From Thermoflexus sp042408815 (GTDB lineage: Bacteria > Chloroflexota > Anaerolineae > Thermoflexales > Thermoflexaceae): a stretch of 11,615 nt of DNA. Made by a program: the position numbers and the translations under genes. Every line of letters starts with the position of its first letter. Within the stretch, counting starts at the first letter, position 1. The DNA lies in the NCBI RefSeq assembly GCF_042408815.1, contig NZ_JBHOQR010000004.1, forward strand, positions 1 through 11,615. Reading direction: 5' to 3'. The notes under the pieces were generated by a model, which worked only from the letters and a program-made list of their open reading frames with translations, was not told the DNA's origin and ran no database searches. This document shows, piece by piece, positions 1 to 5,623 of this stretch.

Positions 1-1
1 G

Positions 2-151
2 GAGTTCATCAAGAGGGGACGGCCGGCGACGGATCCGGCCAACACCACGGGGGTGGATATGCCGCCGAAGGGAGGCAACCCGGCTCTGACCGATCAGGAT
101 CTGGCCGACATCATCGCCTTCATCCGCACCTTCAATCCGCATCAGCCATAG
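2..151 (+). CDS. c-type cytochrome, C-terminal end (partial)
   Basis: The last 49 residues of a protein whose start lies left of the window; the reading frame ends at TAG 149-151. The segment has the C-terminal half of a class I c-type cytochrome: a loop with MPPKGGNP, in which Met-20 of the visible part (codon 59-61) is the expected second axial haem ligand, followed by the amphipathic helix LTDQDLADIIAFIRTF that closes the fold. The haem-attachment CXXCH motif would lie upstream and cannot be seen. Proteins of this type carry electrons on the outer face of the membrane, either as separate proteins or as domains of oxidases and alternative complex III. Which of these applies cannot be told from this fragment. 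It is not joined to the next gene: the tRNA promoter lies 62 nt downstream. Confidence 0.8.
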   Translation, partial: EFIKRGRPATDPANTTGVDMPPKGGNPALTDQDLADIIAFIRTFNPHQP

Positions 152-213
152 CGCCGGGCTCGGTGAGAGGGGGGCCGGATCCATCGGGCCATGGAAAAGT
201 TCTGGCCATCCGC

Positions 214-242
214 TTGTCATAGCCACGGGATTCTGCTAAAAT
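214..242 (+). promoter_or_regulatory. Sigma70-type promoter for tRNA-Arg
   Basis: TTGTCA (214-219) and TAAAAT (237-242) are separated by exactly 17 nt, each one mismatch from the housekeeping consensus. Transcription would start near 249-250, a few nucleotides before the mature tRNA 5' end at 256, as is usual for a single tRNA gene. Confidence 0.8.
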
Positions 243-255
243 GTAAATGATCTGC

Positions 256-333
256 GCGCCCGTAGCTCAGCCTGGATAGAGCGTTGCCCTGCGGAGGCAA
301 AGGTCGCAGGTTCAAATCCTGCCGGGCGCGCCA
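256..333 (+). tRNA. tRNA-Arg (anticodon GCG), CCA encoded
   Basis: A full cloverleaf can be drawn by eye. The 7-bp acceptor stem pairs GCGCCCG (256-262) with CGGGCGC (323-329). The D stem pairs GCTC with GAGC. The anticodon stem pairs TTGCC (284-288) with GGCAA (296-300) around the loop CTGCGGA, giving anticodon GCG at 291-293. The variable region has 5 nt. The T stem pairs GCAGG with CCTGC around TTCAAAT. The discriminator is G330 and CCA is encoded at 331-333. The D loop has the A that follows the GG pair (position A20) and C35 is in the anticodon; both are known arginine identity elements. The tRNA would read CGC and CGU directly. Most bacteria read these codons with an ACG anticodon deaminated to ICG, so GCG is notable. 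The gene lies between a good promoter and a terminator hairpin, directly upstream of argS. Confidence 0.95.
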
Positions 334-342
334 CAGAATCTC

Positions 343-380
343 GCAGAGGCCGCCGAGGGGCGGCCTCTGCTGGTTTTATT
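343..380 (+). terminator. Rho-independent terminator after tRNA-Arg
   Basis: A perfect 12-bp stem, GCAGAGGCCGCC (343-354) with GGCGGCCTCTGC (359-370), has a GAGG tetraloop and is followed by TTTTATT (374-380). It begins 9 nt after the tRNA CCA end and finishes 29 nt before the argS start codon. It therefore either separates the two genes or, if read-through is common, sets how much argS is made from the tRNA promoter. Confidence 0.85.
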
Positions 381-409
381 CCCCCAAACTCCGCTCACAG
401 GAATCCACG

Positions 410-2563
410 ATGATTCTGTCGGCCTATCGAGAGTGGGCTTCGGAACAGATCCGACAGGCGCTGCAGGCCCTGGGCCTTCCCCAACCCCCAGCCCTGGAGT
501 GGCGGGATCTCCCCTTCGCCTATACCTGGGGGATCGCCACCCCGTTGGCGATGCAACTGGCCGCCCAGGAGAAAAAGACCCGTCCCAACCTGGACATCCC
601 GACCCGGGCCCAGGAGATCGCTCAGCGCCTCGCGGAGCACCTGGCCCGGGTCCTGGAGGGGGATCCCCGGTTTCAGCGGGTGGAGGCGGTGCGAGGTTAC
701 TTGAACTTCTACTTTAATCCTTCTCAGGTCGCCCGGTTTGTCATCGAGACCGTCCTACGGGAGGGACCTGCATATGGCCGGGGCGCCCCCAAAGGCGAAC
801 GGGTGATGGTGGAATTCTCCCAGCCCAACACCCACAAAGCCTTCCACATCGGCCACCTTCGCAACGCGGTCCTGGGGGATGCCCTCTCTCGCATTCTGGA
901 TTTTGCGGGCTTCGAGGTGATCCGGGCCACTTACCCTGGGGATATCGGTGCCCATGTGATCAAGTGCTTATGGGGATATCTCCGATTTCATTGGGGAGAA
1001 GAACCCACGGAGCGGCGGGGCGCCTGGCTAGGTCAGATCTACGCCGAGGCCGAGGCCCGCCTGGAGGAGGCCGATGCCTACCGCCGGGAGGTGGTTCGGT
1101 TTTTGCTGGGTGCCTTCCGAGAAGAGGGAATCACCCCGTGGGTGCGGGAGTTCCTCCTGAGCCGCCTCTCGGAAGCCCTGACGGCCCACGCCGCTTCCGG
1201 GCCGGTGGGCCAGAAAGACGCCGCCGCCCTCATTCGAGCGATGGCGATCGGGGAGCTGCCAGACCTCGACGCCATCATGGATAAAGACTGGTTGTGGTCC
1301 CTCTGGGAGGCGATGGGCCAGTGGCTGGACGAGCTGGCGGAGAAAGCCCGAGGCCGGCGGGGGAAAGGGGGAGAGGCGGATCGCCAGGCGGTGACCGCCC
1401 TGCAGGCCCGTTATCGGGCGATCGGCCATCGCCCGGAGGAATGGAACTACGAGAAGGAAATCCGGGCGCTCTTCGCCCGCTGGGAGGCGCGGGATCCAGA
1501 GCTGCTGGAGCTATGGCGACGAACCCGCGAGTGGAGCCTGGAGGAGTTCCGCCGAATCTATGAGGAGCTGGACATCACCTTCGACGTCTGGTTCTTCGAA
1601 AGCGAAGTGGAAGAAGAGGGCAAGCGTATCGTCGAAGAGCTGATCGCGAAGGGCATCGCTACAGACCTACGCCCCCACGGCCCGGTGGTGGTGGAGATCG
1701 ACCGCCTCCTGGGACAGGAAGGAAAGGAGGAATACCGAACCCTGGCGATCCTGCGCAGCGATGGGACCACCCTGTATTCCACCAAGGATTTGGCTCTGGC
1801 CAAGCGGAAATTCGAACAATATCGGATCGATCGCTCGATCTACGTCGTCGATGTTCGCCAGTCGCTTTATTTCAAACAGATCTTCAAAATCCTGGAGCTT
1901 TGGGGTTTCCCCCAGGCCAGCAAATGCTACCACCTGGCTTATGAGATGGTCACCCTGCCCGGCGGGAAGATGTCCTCGCGGGCGGGGACGATCGTGCTTT
2001 ACGAGGACTTCGCGGCGGAGGCCCGGGAGCGGGCACGCCGCATCGTGGAGGAAAAGAACCCCGAGCTCCCGCCGGAGCAGAAGGCGCGCATCGCAGAGGC
2101 GGTGGCGAAAGGCGTGATGAAATACAGCATGTTGAGCGTGGACAACAACAAAGTGATCGTCTTCGATTGGGATGCCGCGCTGAACCTGGAGGGACAGACC
2201 GGCCCATATCTGCAGTATGCCCATGCGCGGGCCTGCCGCATCCTGGAGAAGGCGGAGACGCCGGTTCGGCTGGAGGGCGATCGCCTCTTCGAAGCCCTGC
2301 AGCCCCAGGAAGTCGCGTTGATCGAAGCGATCGCCGCTTTCCCGGATCTGGTGCAGGCGGCCGCGGAGCGTTACAAGCCACTCCTGATCGCGAACTATGT
2401 GTTCGATCTGGCGAAAGCATTCAATGAGTTCTATCGGGATTGTCCGGTCCTGTCAGCACCTTCCCCAATCCGCGAGGGCCGGCTGGCCCTGGTCGCCGCG
2501 GCTCGTCAGACGATGGCCAACGCCCTGAATCTCCTGGGCATCCCGGCTCCCGAGGTCCTCTGA
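410..2563 (+). CDS. argS: Arginyl-tRNA synthetase (ArgRS)
   Basis: A class I aminoacyl-tRNA synthetase that joins arginine to tRNA-Arg using ATP in the cytoplasm. The protein has 717 residues. An N-terminal Add-1-type tRNA-binding domain occupies about residues 1-120, ending at GYLNFYF. The Rossmann fold carries HIGH at 146-149 within the ArgRS signature around FSQPNTHKAFHIGHLRNA. The second active-site motif is KMSSR at 520-524. The C-terminal helical anticodon-binding domain includes GPYLQYAHAR and ends with the family-typical LGIPAPEVL. The start ATG 410 is preceded by AGGAA at 399-403; the frame is open further upstream, but that part runs through the terminator and tRNA. Typical bacterial ArgRS has 550-600 residues. 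The extra length is mainly a charged helical insertion of about 100-125 residues (roughly 225-345) in the catalytic domain. The gene sits just behind tRNA-Arg and may depend partly on read-through, since no separate promoter is clear in the 29-nt gap. Confidence 0.96.
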   Translation: MILSAYREWASEQIRQALQALGLPQPPALEWRDLPFAYTWGIATPLAMQLAAQEKKTRPNLDIPTRAQEIAQRLAEHLARVLEGDPRFQRVEAVRGYLNFYFNPSQVARFVIETVLREGPAYGRGAPKGERVMVEFSQPNTHKAFHIGHLRNAVLGDALSRILDFAGFEVIRATYPGDIGAHVIKCLWGYLRFHWGEEPTERRGAWLGQIYAEAEARLEEADAYRREVVRFLLGAFREEGITPWVREFLLSRLSEALTAHAASGPVGQKDAAALIRAMAIGELPDLDAIMDKDWLWSLWEAMGQWLDELAEKARGRRGKGGEADRQAVTALQARYRAIGHRPEEWNYEKEIRALFARWEARDPELLELWRRTREWSLEEFRRIYEELDITFDVWFFESEVEEEGKRIVEELIAKGIATDLRPHGPVVVEIDRLLGQEGKEEYRTLAILRSDGTTLYSTKDLALAKRKFEQYRIDRSIYVVDVRQSLYFKQIFKILELWGFPQASKCYHLAYEMVTLPGGKMSSRAGTIVLYEDFAAEARERARRIVEEKNPELPPEQKARIAEAVAKGVMKYSMLSVDNNKVIVFDWDAALNLEGQTGPYLQYAHARACRILEKAETPVRLEGDRLFEALQPQEVALIEAIAAFPDLVQAAAERYKPLLIANYVFDLAKAFNEFYRDCPVLSAPSPIREGRLALVAAARQTMANALNLLGIPAPEVL

Positions 2564-2886
2564 CCAGAAGCCAGGGCCAATCCTCCGGCCCCAGGAAAAT
2601 ACCCCTGGGGAGCTGGGCAGGATGCGGAAGGGGTTCCACCTCGCTTTCAAGGCGCCATGGAGAAACCCAACATCCCTTCAGCGCCCTGTCCTACGAACGC
2701 TTCCTCATATTGCGTTAAAATACTTTGTGGCTGGAACTCCGAACCGGAAGCGCTGGGAGCGAGGGAAGCTGACTCCTTTTCCCTCCCGCTTTGCGCGGTT
2801 CGGCGGCGCAGAGGGGGAAGGAGATCCGCTCAGACCGGGGGCCCATCCCCCCACCCCTCGATGAAGGGCGCCTCGGGAGGTGGGCA
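2564..2886. other. Spacer between argS and winged-helix gene
   Basis: These 323 nt show no convincing coding sequence. The first ~130 nt contain short GC-rich complementary pieces (for example CCCCAG and CTGGGG around 2590-2614) but no U-tract, so no clear argS terminator. A probable promoter lies at 2692-2721. From there to the next ATG is a leader of about 160 nt with small hairpin candidates: GAGGGAA with TTCCCTC near 2769-2790, GCGC arms around 2798-2814, and GGGGG (2837-2841) with CCCCC (2847-2851). I do not recognise a known riboswitch or small RNA here. Confidence 0.5.
2692..2721 (+). promoter_or_regulatory. Probable promoter of the winged-helix gene
   Basis: TAAAAT (2716-2721) is a good -10 element in a locally AT-rich patch. 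The -35 candidate TACGAA (2692-2697, 18-nt spacing) is weak, so the call rests on the -10 and on the position upstream of an orphan gene. Confidence 0.4.
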
Positions 2887-3114
2887 ATGGCAGGGACGGC
2901 GTTCAGCGAGGCGGAACGCAAGATCCTGACCTACCTGCGGGATCATCGGGGATACCACAGCCCTTACACCATCGCTCGTGACCTGGCCATGAACCCCCGG
3001 GATGTGATCCGGATCCTGGAAGACCTCTCCAAACGCGGTCTCGTGCGCCAGAGCCTGGCGAACCCGGTTTACGGGATCACGGATCAGGGACGGGCCGCCC
3101 TTGGGGAGGGCTGA
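2887..3114 (+). CDS. Small winged-helix DNA-binding protein
   Basis: A 75-residue protein that is essentially one winged helix-turn-helix domain. Helix 1 is around FSEAERKILTYLRDH. The helix-turn-helix follows, with SPYTIARDLAMNPRDV and the recognition helix VIRILEDLSKRGLV. The wing is NPVYGITDQGRAAL, and the YxITxxG pattern is typical of MarR-, PadR- and ArsR-like wings. No ligand-binding, metal-binding or dimerisation domain is present. ATG 2887 has GGGAGG at 2875-2880 with a 6-nt gap; the upstream in-frame extension is low-complexity and lacks a better ribosome site. It is probably a small transcription factor or a chromatin-like DNA-binding protein, target unknown. It is transcribed alone and converges on rpsT, so its neighbours do not indicate a regulon. 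Confidence 0.8.
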   Translation: MAGTAFSEAERKILTYLRDHRGYHSPYTIARDLAMNPRDVIRILEDLSKRGLVRQSLANPVYGITDQGRAALGEG

Positions 3115-3158
3115 CGGAACGCCTCCCGGACGGCCCGATGGGGCTCATGCCGCACCAG

Positions 3159-3193
3159 CAGGATAGGGGGGAAGACCGCTTCCGCCTATCCTG
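3159..3193. terminator. Hairpin between convergent genes
   Basis: CAGGATAGG (3159-3167) pairs perfectly with CCTATCCTG (3185-3193). Inside it GGAAG (3170-3174) pairs with CTTCC (3179-3183) around the loop ACCG. The structure can form in RNA from either strand and lies between the convergent winged-helix and rpsT genes, so a shared 3'-end role is likely. Neither side has a U-tract, so it is not a classical intrinsic terminator. Confidence 0.5.
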
Positions 3194-3269
3194 TAGACAA
3201 GAGGATCCATTTCCCCGCGGAGGGCGGGCGATCGCAGGCGACTCGCACCCTCCACGAAAGCTCCCCCCC

Positions 3270-3554
3270 TCAGGCCGCTGCCTGAATCGAACCGAAGGTT
3301 CGGTGGAATTGCTGCATCAGACGGGATTTGAGGCGAGCGGCCGTGTTCTGGTGGATCACCCCCTTGCGAGCCGCGCGGTCCAGCTCCCGGTAAGCCTCCC
3401 GGATCGCCTTTTGCGCCGCCTCCAGATCGGCCCGGGCAATGGCCTGGCGGGCGTATTTCACAAAGGTGCGCACTCGGGTTCGGATGGCACGGTTGCGCTG
3501 GCGCCTTCGCTCGGCTTTGCGCAGCTCCTTCCAAGCGGATCGCGTGTTCGGCAA
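3270..3554 (-). CDS. rpsT: 30S ribosomal protein S20
   Basis: A primary 16S rRNA-binding protein of the small ribosomal subunit. The 94-residue product is highly basic and helical. The N-terminus PNTRSAWKELRKAERRR matches the S20 pattern ANTKSAKKRxRQxEKRR and is followed by RNRAIRTRVRTFVKYAR. The C-terminal half contains GVIHQNTAARLKSRLMQQF, equivalent to the conserved GxIHKNxAARKKSRL of the family. The best start is TTG at 3554-3552: GGGAGG (plus-strand 3562-3567) lies 7 nt upstream, and the residues right after it begin the family's conserved N-terminus. The in-frame ATG at 3584 would lie almost at the predicted transcription start and would add ten residues foreign to the family. E. coli rpsT also starts with UUG, which matters for its autogenous control. 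The gene stands alone, convergent with the winged-helix gene and divergent from the kinase. Confidence 0.93.
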   Translation of the reverse strand: MPNTRSAWKELRKAERRRQRNRAIRTRVRTFVKYARQAIARADLEAAQKAIREAYRELDRAARKGVIHQNTAARLKSRLMQQFHRTFGSIQAAA

Positions 3555-3593
3555 GGATGCGCCTCCCACCAAAGGGATGAACACCGGCGCTTT

Positions 3594-3622
3594 ATTCTAC
3601 TGGGATCCTAACCATGCGTCAA
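3594..3622 (-). promoter_or_regulatory. Sigma70-type promoter of rpsT
   Basis: On the minus strand, TTGACG (plus 3622-3617) and TAGAAT (plus 3599-3594) are separated by 17 nt, each one mismatch from consensus. Initiation would fall near 3587, giving a leader of roughly 33 nt that contains the GGTGGGAGG ribosome site. Confidence 0.8.
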
Positions 3623-3656
3623 CAGCTCCTCAACATTTTCAATGGGAAGAAAGCCG

Positions 3657-3675
3657 AGGCAGGCATAGCCTGCCT
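3657..3675. repeat. Inverted repeat in the rpsT/kinase divergent region
   Basis: AGGCAGG (3657-3663) and CCTGCCT (3669-3675) form a perfect 7-bp inverted repeat around CATAG. It lies between the two divergent promoters, about 35 nt upstream of the rpsT -35 element and 30 nt upstream of the kinase -10 element. The symmetry and position would suit an operator, but nothing identifies a binding protein. Confidence 0.4.
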
Positions 3676-3681
3676 ATCCCT

Positions 3682-3710
3682 ATCGGAGACCCGGGATTTC
3701 CACATATAAT
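3682..3710 (+). promoter_or_regulatory. Probable promoter of the histidine kinase gene
   Basis: A perfect TATAAT -10 element lies at 3705-3710. The -35 region at 17-nt spacing (ATCGGA, 3682-3687) matches consensus poorly, which would suit activator dependence or a modest rate. A start near 3717 gives a leader of about 94 nt before the kinase ATG. Confidence 0.55.
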
Positions 3711-3810
3711 CGAGGAGGCGAGAGGGGGTCCAAAGATCCAGCTCCTTGGACAACCGTCCGGACAGGCCTCCCAGGCGAGACGGAAGGGGCAAGGGAAGGG
3801 AGTGCGAAGA

Positions 3811-5394
3811 ATGCTGACAGATTTCCGGGTTCGACAGCGGGATTATCTCCTCGAAATCACACGGGCCATCACCGCGCAGCTGGATCTCGACACCGTGCTG
3901 CGGCTGGTGGTCGAGGCCGCAGCGGAGATGCTGGCCGGACAGGTGGCGTTCATCGCCCTTCGAGAAGAGGAGGCCTTCACCATCCGCGCCGTGTATGGCC
4001 TGCCCGACACCCAATGGAGGGAGCTGGATGCCATGCTGGCAAAGCTCCCTGCCCACCCGGAGGCCTGGGGGCGGGCGGAAGTGGAGCGGGTGCTCACCCA
4101 GATCGCCCGCTGGCTTCGGGTGGAAGCCCAGCAAGCGGTCGCTCTCCCGCTCATGGTGGGCGAAGACCTCCTAGGCCTGCTGGTGGTTTTCCGCACCTTC
4201 GGGACCGCTTTCACCTACGATGATCGACTGATCCTACGCGCCTTTGCAGATCAGGCGGCCATCGCGGTTCATAACGCCAAGCTCTATCAGCAGCTGGCGA
4301 CGGAGAAACGACGGCTGGAGGCGATCATCGAAGCCACCGCCGATGGTGTGATCATCCTCGACCCAGCCCACCGTATCCAGGTCTTCAACCGGGCGATGGC
4401 CCGACTGAGCGGGTGGTCTCCTTTCGAGGCCATCGGGCGACCCCACGATGAGGTGGTGATCCTCAATCCCCGGCGCTCCGGCATGACGCTGGCGGAGGCA
4501 GAGGCCGGCGGGTGGCCTCTGGCGACCGATCGGCCGATCTATGTGGAGGGCGATCTGGTCCGCCGCGACGGTGGACGGGTGGCTGTGGGGATCACCTACT
4601 CCCCTCTGCTGGATCGCACCGGACGTCTGGTGAACATCATCGGAGTGGTCCGGGATATGACCCGCATCCGGGAGGCGGAGGAATTGAAATCCACGTTCAT
4701 CTCCATCATTTCCCATGAGCTCAAGACACCCGTCTCGATCATCAAGGGCTATGCCGGAACCTTGCGGCGCGAGGACACCACATGGGATGCGTCCATGGTG
4801 CGGCAGATCGCCGCCATTATCGAAGAGGAAGCAGACCGGCTGACCCAGCTGATCGACAACCTACTGGATGCCTCCCGCCTCCAGGCCGGAGCGCTGGAGC
4901 TCCAGTTCGTCGAAGTGGCCCTGGATGAGCTGGCGGAGCAGGTGGCCGATCGTTTCCGCCCCCAGACCGATCGCCATTTCATCGTGGTGGATTTCCCGCC
5001 GAACTTCCCGCTGGTTTATGGCGACCCGCGCCGGCTGGAGCAGGTGCTGGCGAACCTGGTGAGCAACGCCATTAAATATTCCCCCCAGGGCGGAACCATT
5101 CGGATCTCCGGGCGCGTGACGCCCCGAGAGGTCATCGTCACCGTCACCGATGAAGGGATCGGGATCCCCCCGGAGGAGCAGGAGCGGATCTTCGAGCGGT
5201 TCTACCGGGCCAGCGCGGCGCGGGCACGCCAAACCCCTGGGACTGGCCTGGGGCTCTATCTGGCCCGGGCGATTGTCGAGGCCCACGGGGGACGGATCTG
5301 GGTGGAAAGCGAGCCGGGGCGCGGCTCCTCCTTCAGCTTCTCGATCCCGCGCCCGCGGCAGCCTTCCGGAAGGGCATCGGAATCGCACGTCTGA
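3811..5394 (+). CDS. Cytosolic sensor histidine kinase (GAF-PAS-HisKA-HATPase)
   Basis: A 527-residue two-component sensor kinase that autophosphorylates on histidine and passes the phosphate to a response regulator. A GAF domain occupies about residues 15-160, followed by a PAS domain (about 165-290) starting at LEAIIEATADGVIILD. The dimerisation/phosphoacceptor domain contains ISHELKTP with the phosphorylated His-302. The ATPase domain has the N box with Asn-419 in LVSNAIKYSP, the G1 box DEGIGIP at 447-453, the F box ERFYR and the G2 box GTGLG at 477-481. No transmembrane helix is visible, so the protein is cytoplasmic and probably senses a small molecule, gas, redox state or light-linked cofactor through GAF or PAS. 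I see no cysteine or histidine pattern that identifies a cofactor. ATG 3811 has AGGGAAGGGAG just upstream; the frame is open further left but that part is antisense to rpsT. No response regulator gene is adjacent, so its partner is encoded elsewhere. Confidence 0.93.
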   Translation: MLTDFRVRQRDYLLEITRAITAQLDLDTVLRLVVEAAAEMLAGQVAFIALREEEAFTIRAVYGLPDTQWRELDAMLAKLPAHPEAWGRAEVERVLTQIARWLRVEAQQAVALPLMVGEDLLGLLVVFRTFGTAFTYDDRLILRAFADQAAIAVHNAKLYQQLATEKRRLEAIIEATADGVIILDPAHRIQVFNRAMARLSGWSPFEAIGRPHDEVVILNPRRSGMTLAEAEAGGWPLATDRPIYVEGDLVRRDGGRVAVGITYSPLLDRTGRLVNIIGVVRDMTRIREAEELKSTFISIISHELKTPVSIIKGYAGTLRREDTTWDASMVRQIAAIIEEEADRLTQLIDNLLDASRLQAGALELQFVEVALDELAEQVADRFRPQTDRHFIVVDFPPNFPLVYGDPRRLEQVLANLVSNAIKYSPQGGTIRISGRVTPREVIVTVTDEGIGIPPEEQERIFERFYRASAARARQTPGTGLGLYLARAIVEAHGGRIWVESEPGRGSSFSFSIPRPRQPSGRASESHV

Positions 5395-5416
5395 AGAGCG
5401 GCCCTTCTCAGGCGAG

Positions 5417-5443
5417 AAAAAGGGAGGGAGCCGCTCCCCTCCC
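5417..5443 (-). terminator. Hairpin with U-tract on the minus strand
   Basis: GGGAGGGAG (5422-5430) pairs with CT plus CCCCTCCC (5434-5443) around CCG, with one bulged C. Read on the minus strand the stem is followed by TTTTTCT, from the plus-strand A-tract at 5417-5421, which has the form of an intrinsic terminator. No minus-strand gene is evident to the right, so it may guard the kinase gene from antisense transcription. In the plus direction the hairpin lies 28 nt after the kinase stop and has no U-tract. Confidence 0.45.
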
Positions 5444-5522
5444 AACGGGAGCCGAAGTGTAGGGGCCGGAACCGAATCCCCATCGGCGCCCCGGGGACAC
5501 CCCGTAAAAGTTAAAGCGAACT

Positions 5523-5543
5523 CCCAGGGCTCCCTTCCCTGGG
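5523..5543. repeat. Inverted repeat just upstream of the dnaE promoter
   Basis: CCCAGGG (5523-5529) and CCCTGGG (5537-5543) form a perfect 7-bp stem with a 7-nt loop. It covers the place where a -35 element would be for the -10 at 5554-5559. It could be an operator, or a hairpin ending kinase transcripts, though no U-tract follows. Confidence 0.4.
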
Positions 5544-5550
5544 GGAACCG

Positions 5551-5559
5551 TGGTATAAG
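5551..5559 (+). promoter_or_regulatory. Extended -10 promoter of dnaE
   Basis: TGG directly followed by TATAAG (5554-5559) matches the extended -10 form TGnTATAAT with one mismatch. No -35 match is seen at 17 nt, as often in extended -10 promoters. A start near 5566 gives a leader of about 58 nt before the dnaE ATG. Confidence 0.5.
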
Positions 5560-5623
5560 GGAACTGTAAACCGACGCGTCCTCTTTCCAGGCTCACCCTA
5601 TTCGGATCAGCGCGGAAGGCCTC

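Noticed and set aside
284..409. Upstream extension of the argS reading frame from 284
   Set aside because: It runs through the tRNA anticodon arm and the terminator hairpin, and its residues are not family-like; ATG 410 has its own ribosome site and begins the conserved protein.
2583..2614. Possible argS terminator from CCCCAG/CTGGGG arms
   Set aside because: The stem is short and imperfect, with a long loop and no U-tract.
3555..3584. ATG at 3584 as the rpsT start
   Set aside because: It lies about 3 nt from the predicted transcription start and has no ribosome site; the added residues do not match S20.
3439..3810. Upstream extension of the kinase reading frame
   Set aside because: It lies antisense to rpsT and across both divergent promoters; ATG 3811 with AGGGAAGGGAG fits the GAF domain start.
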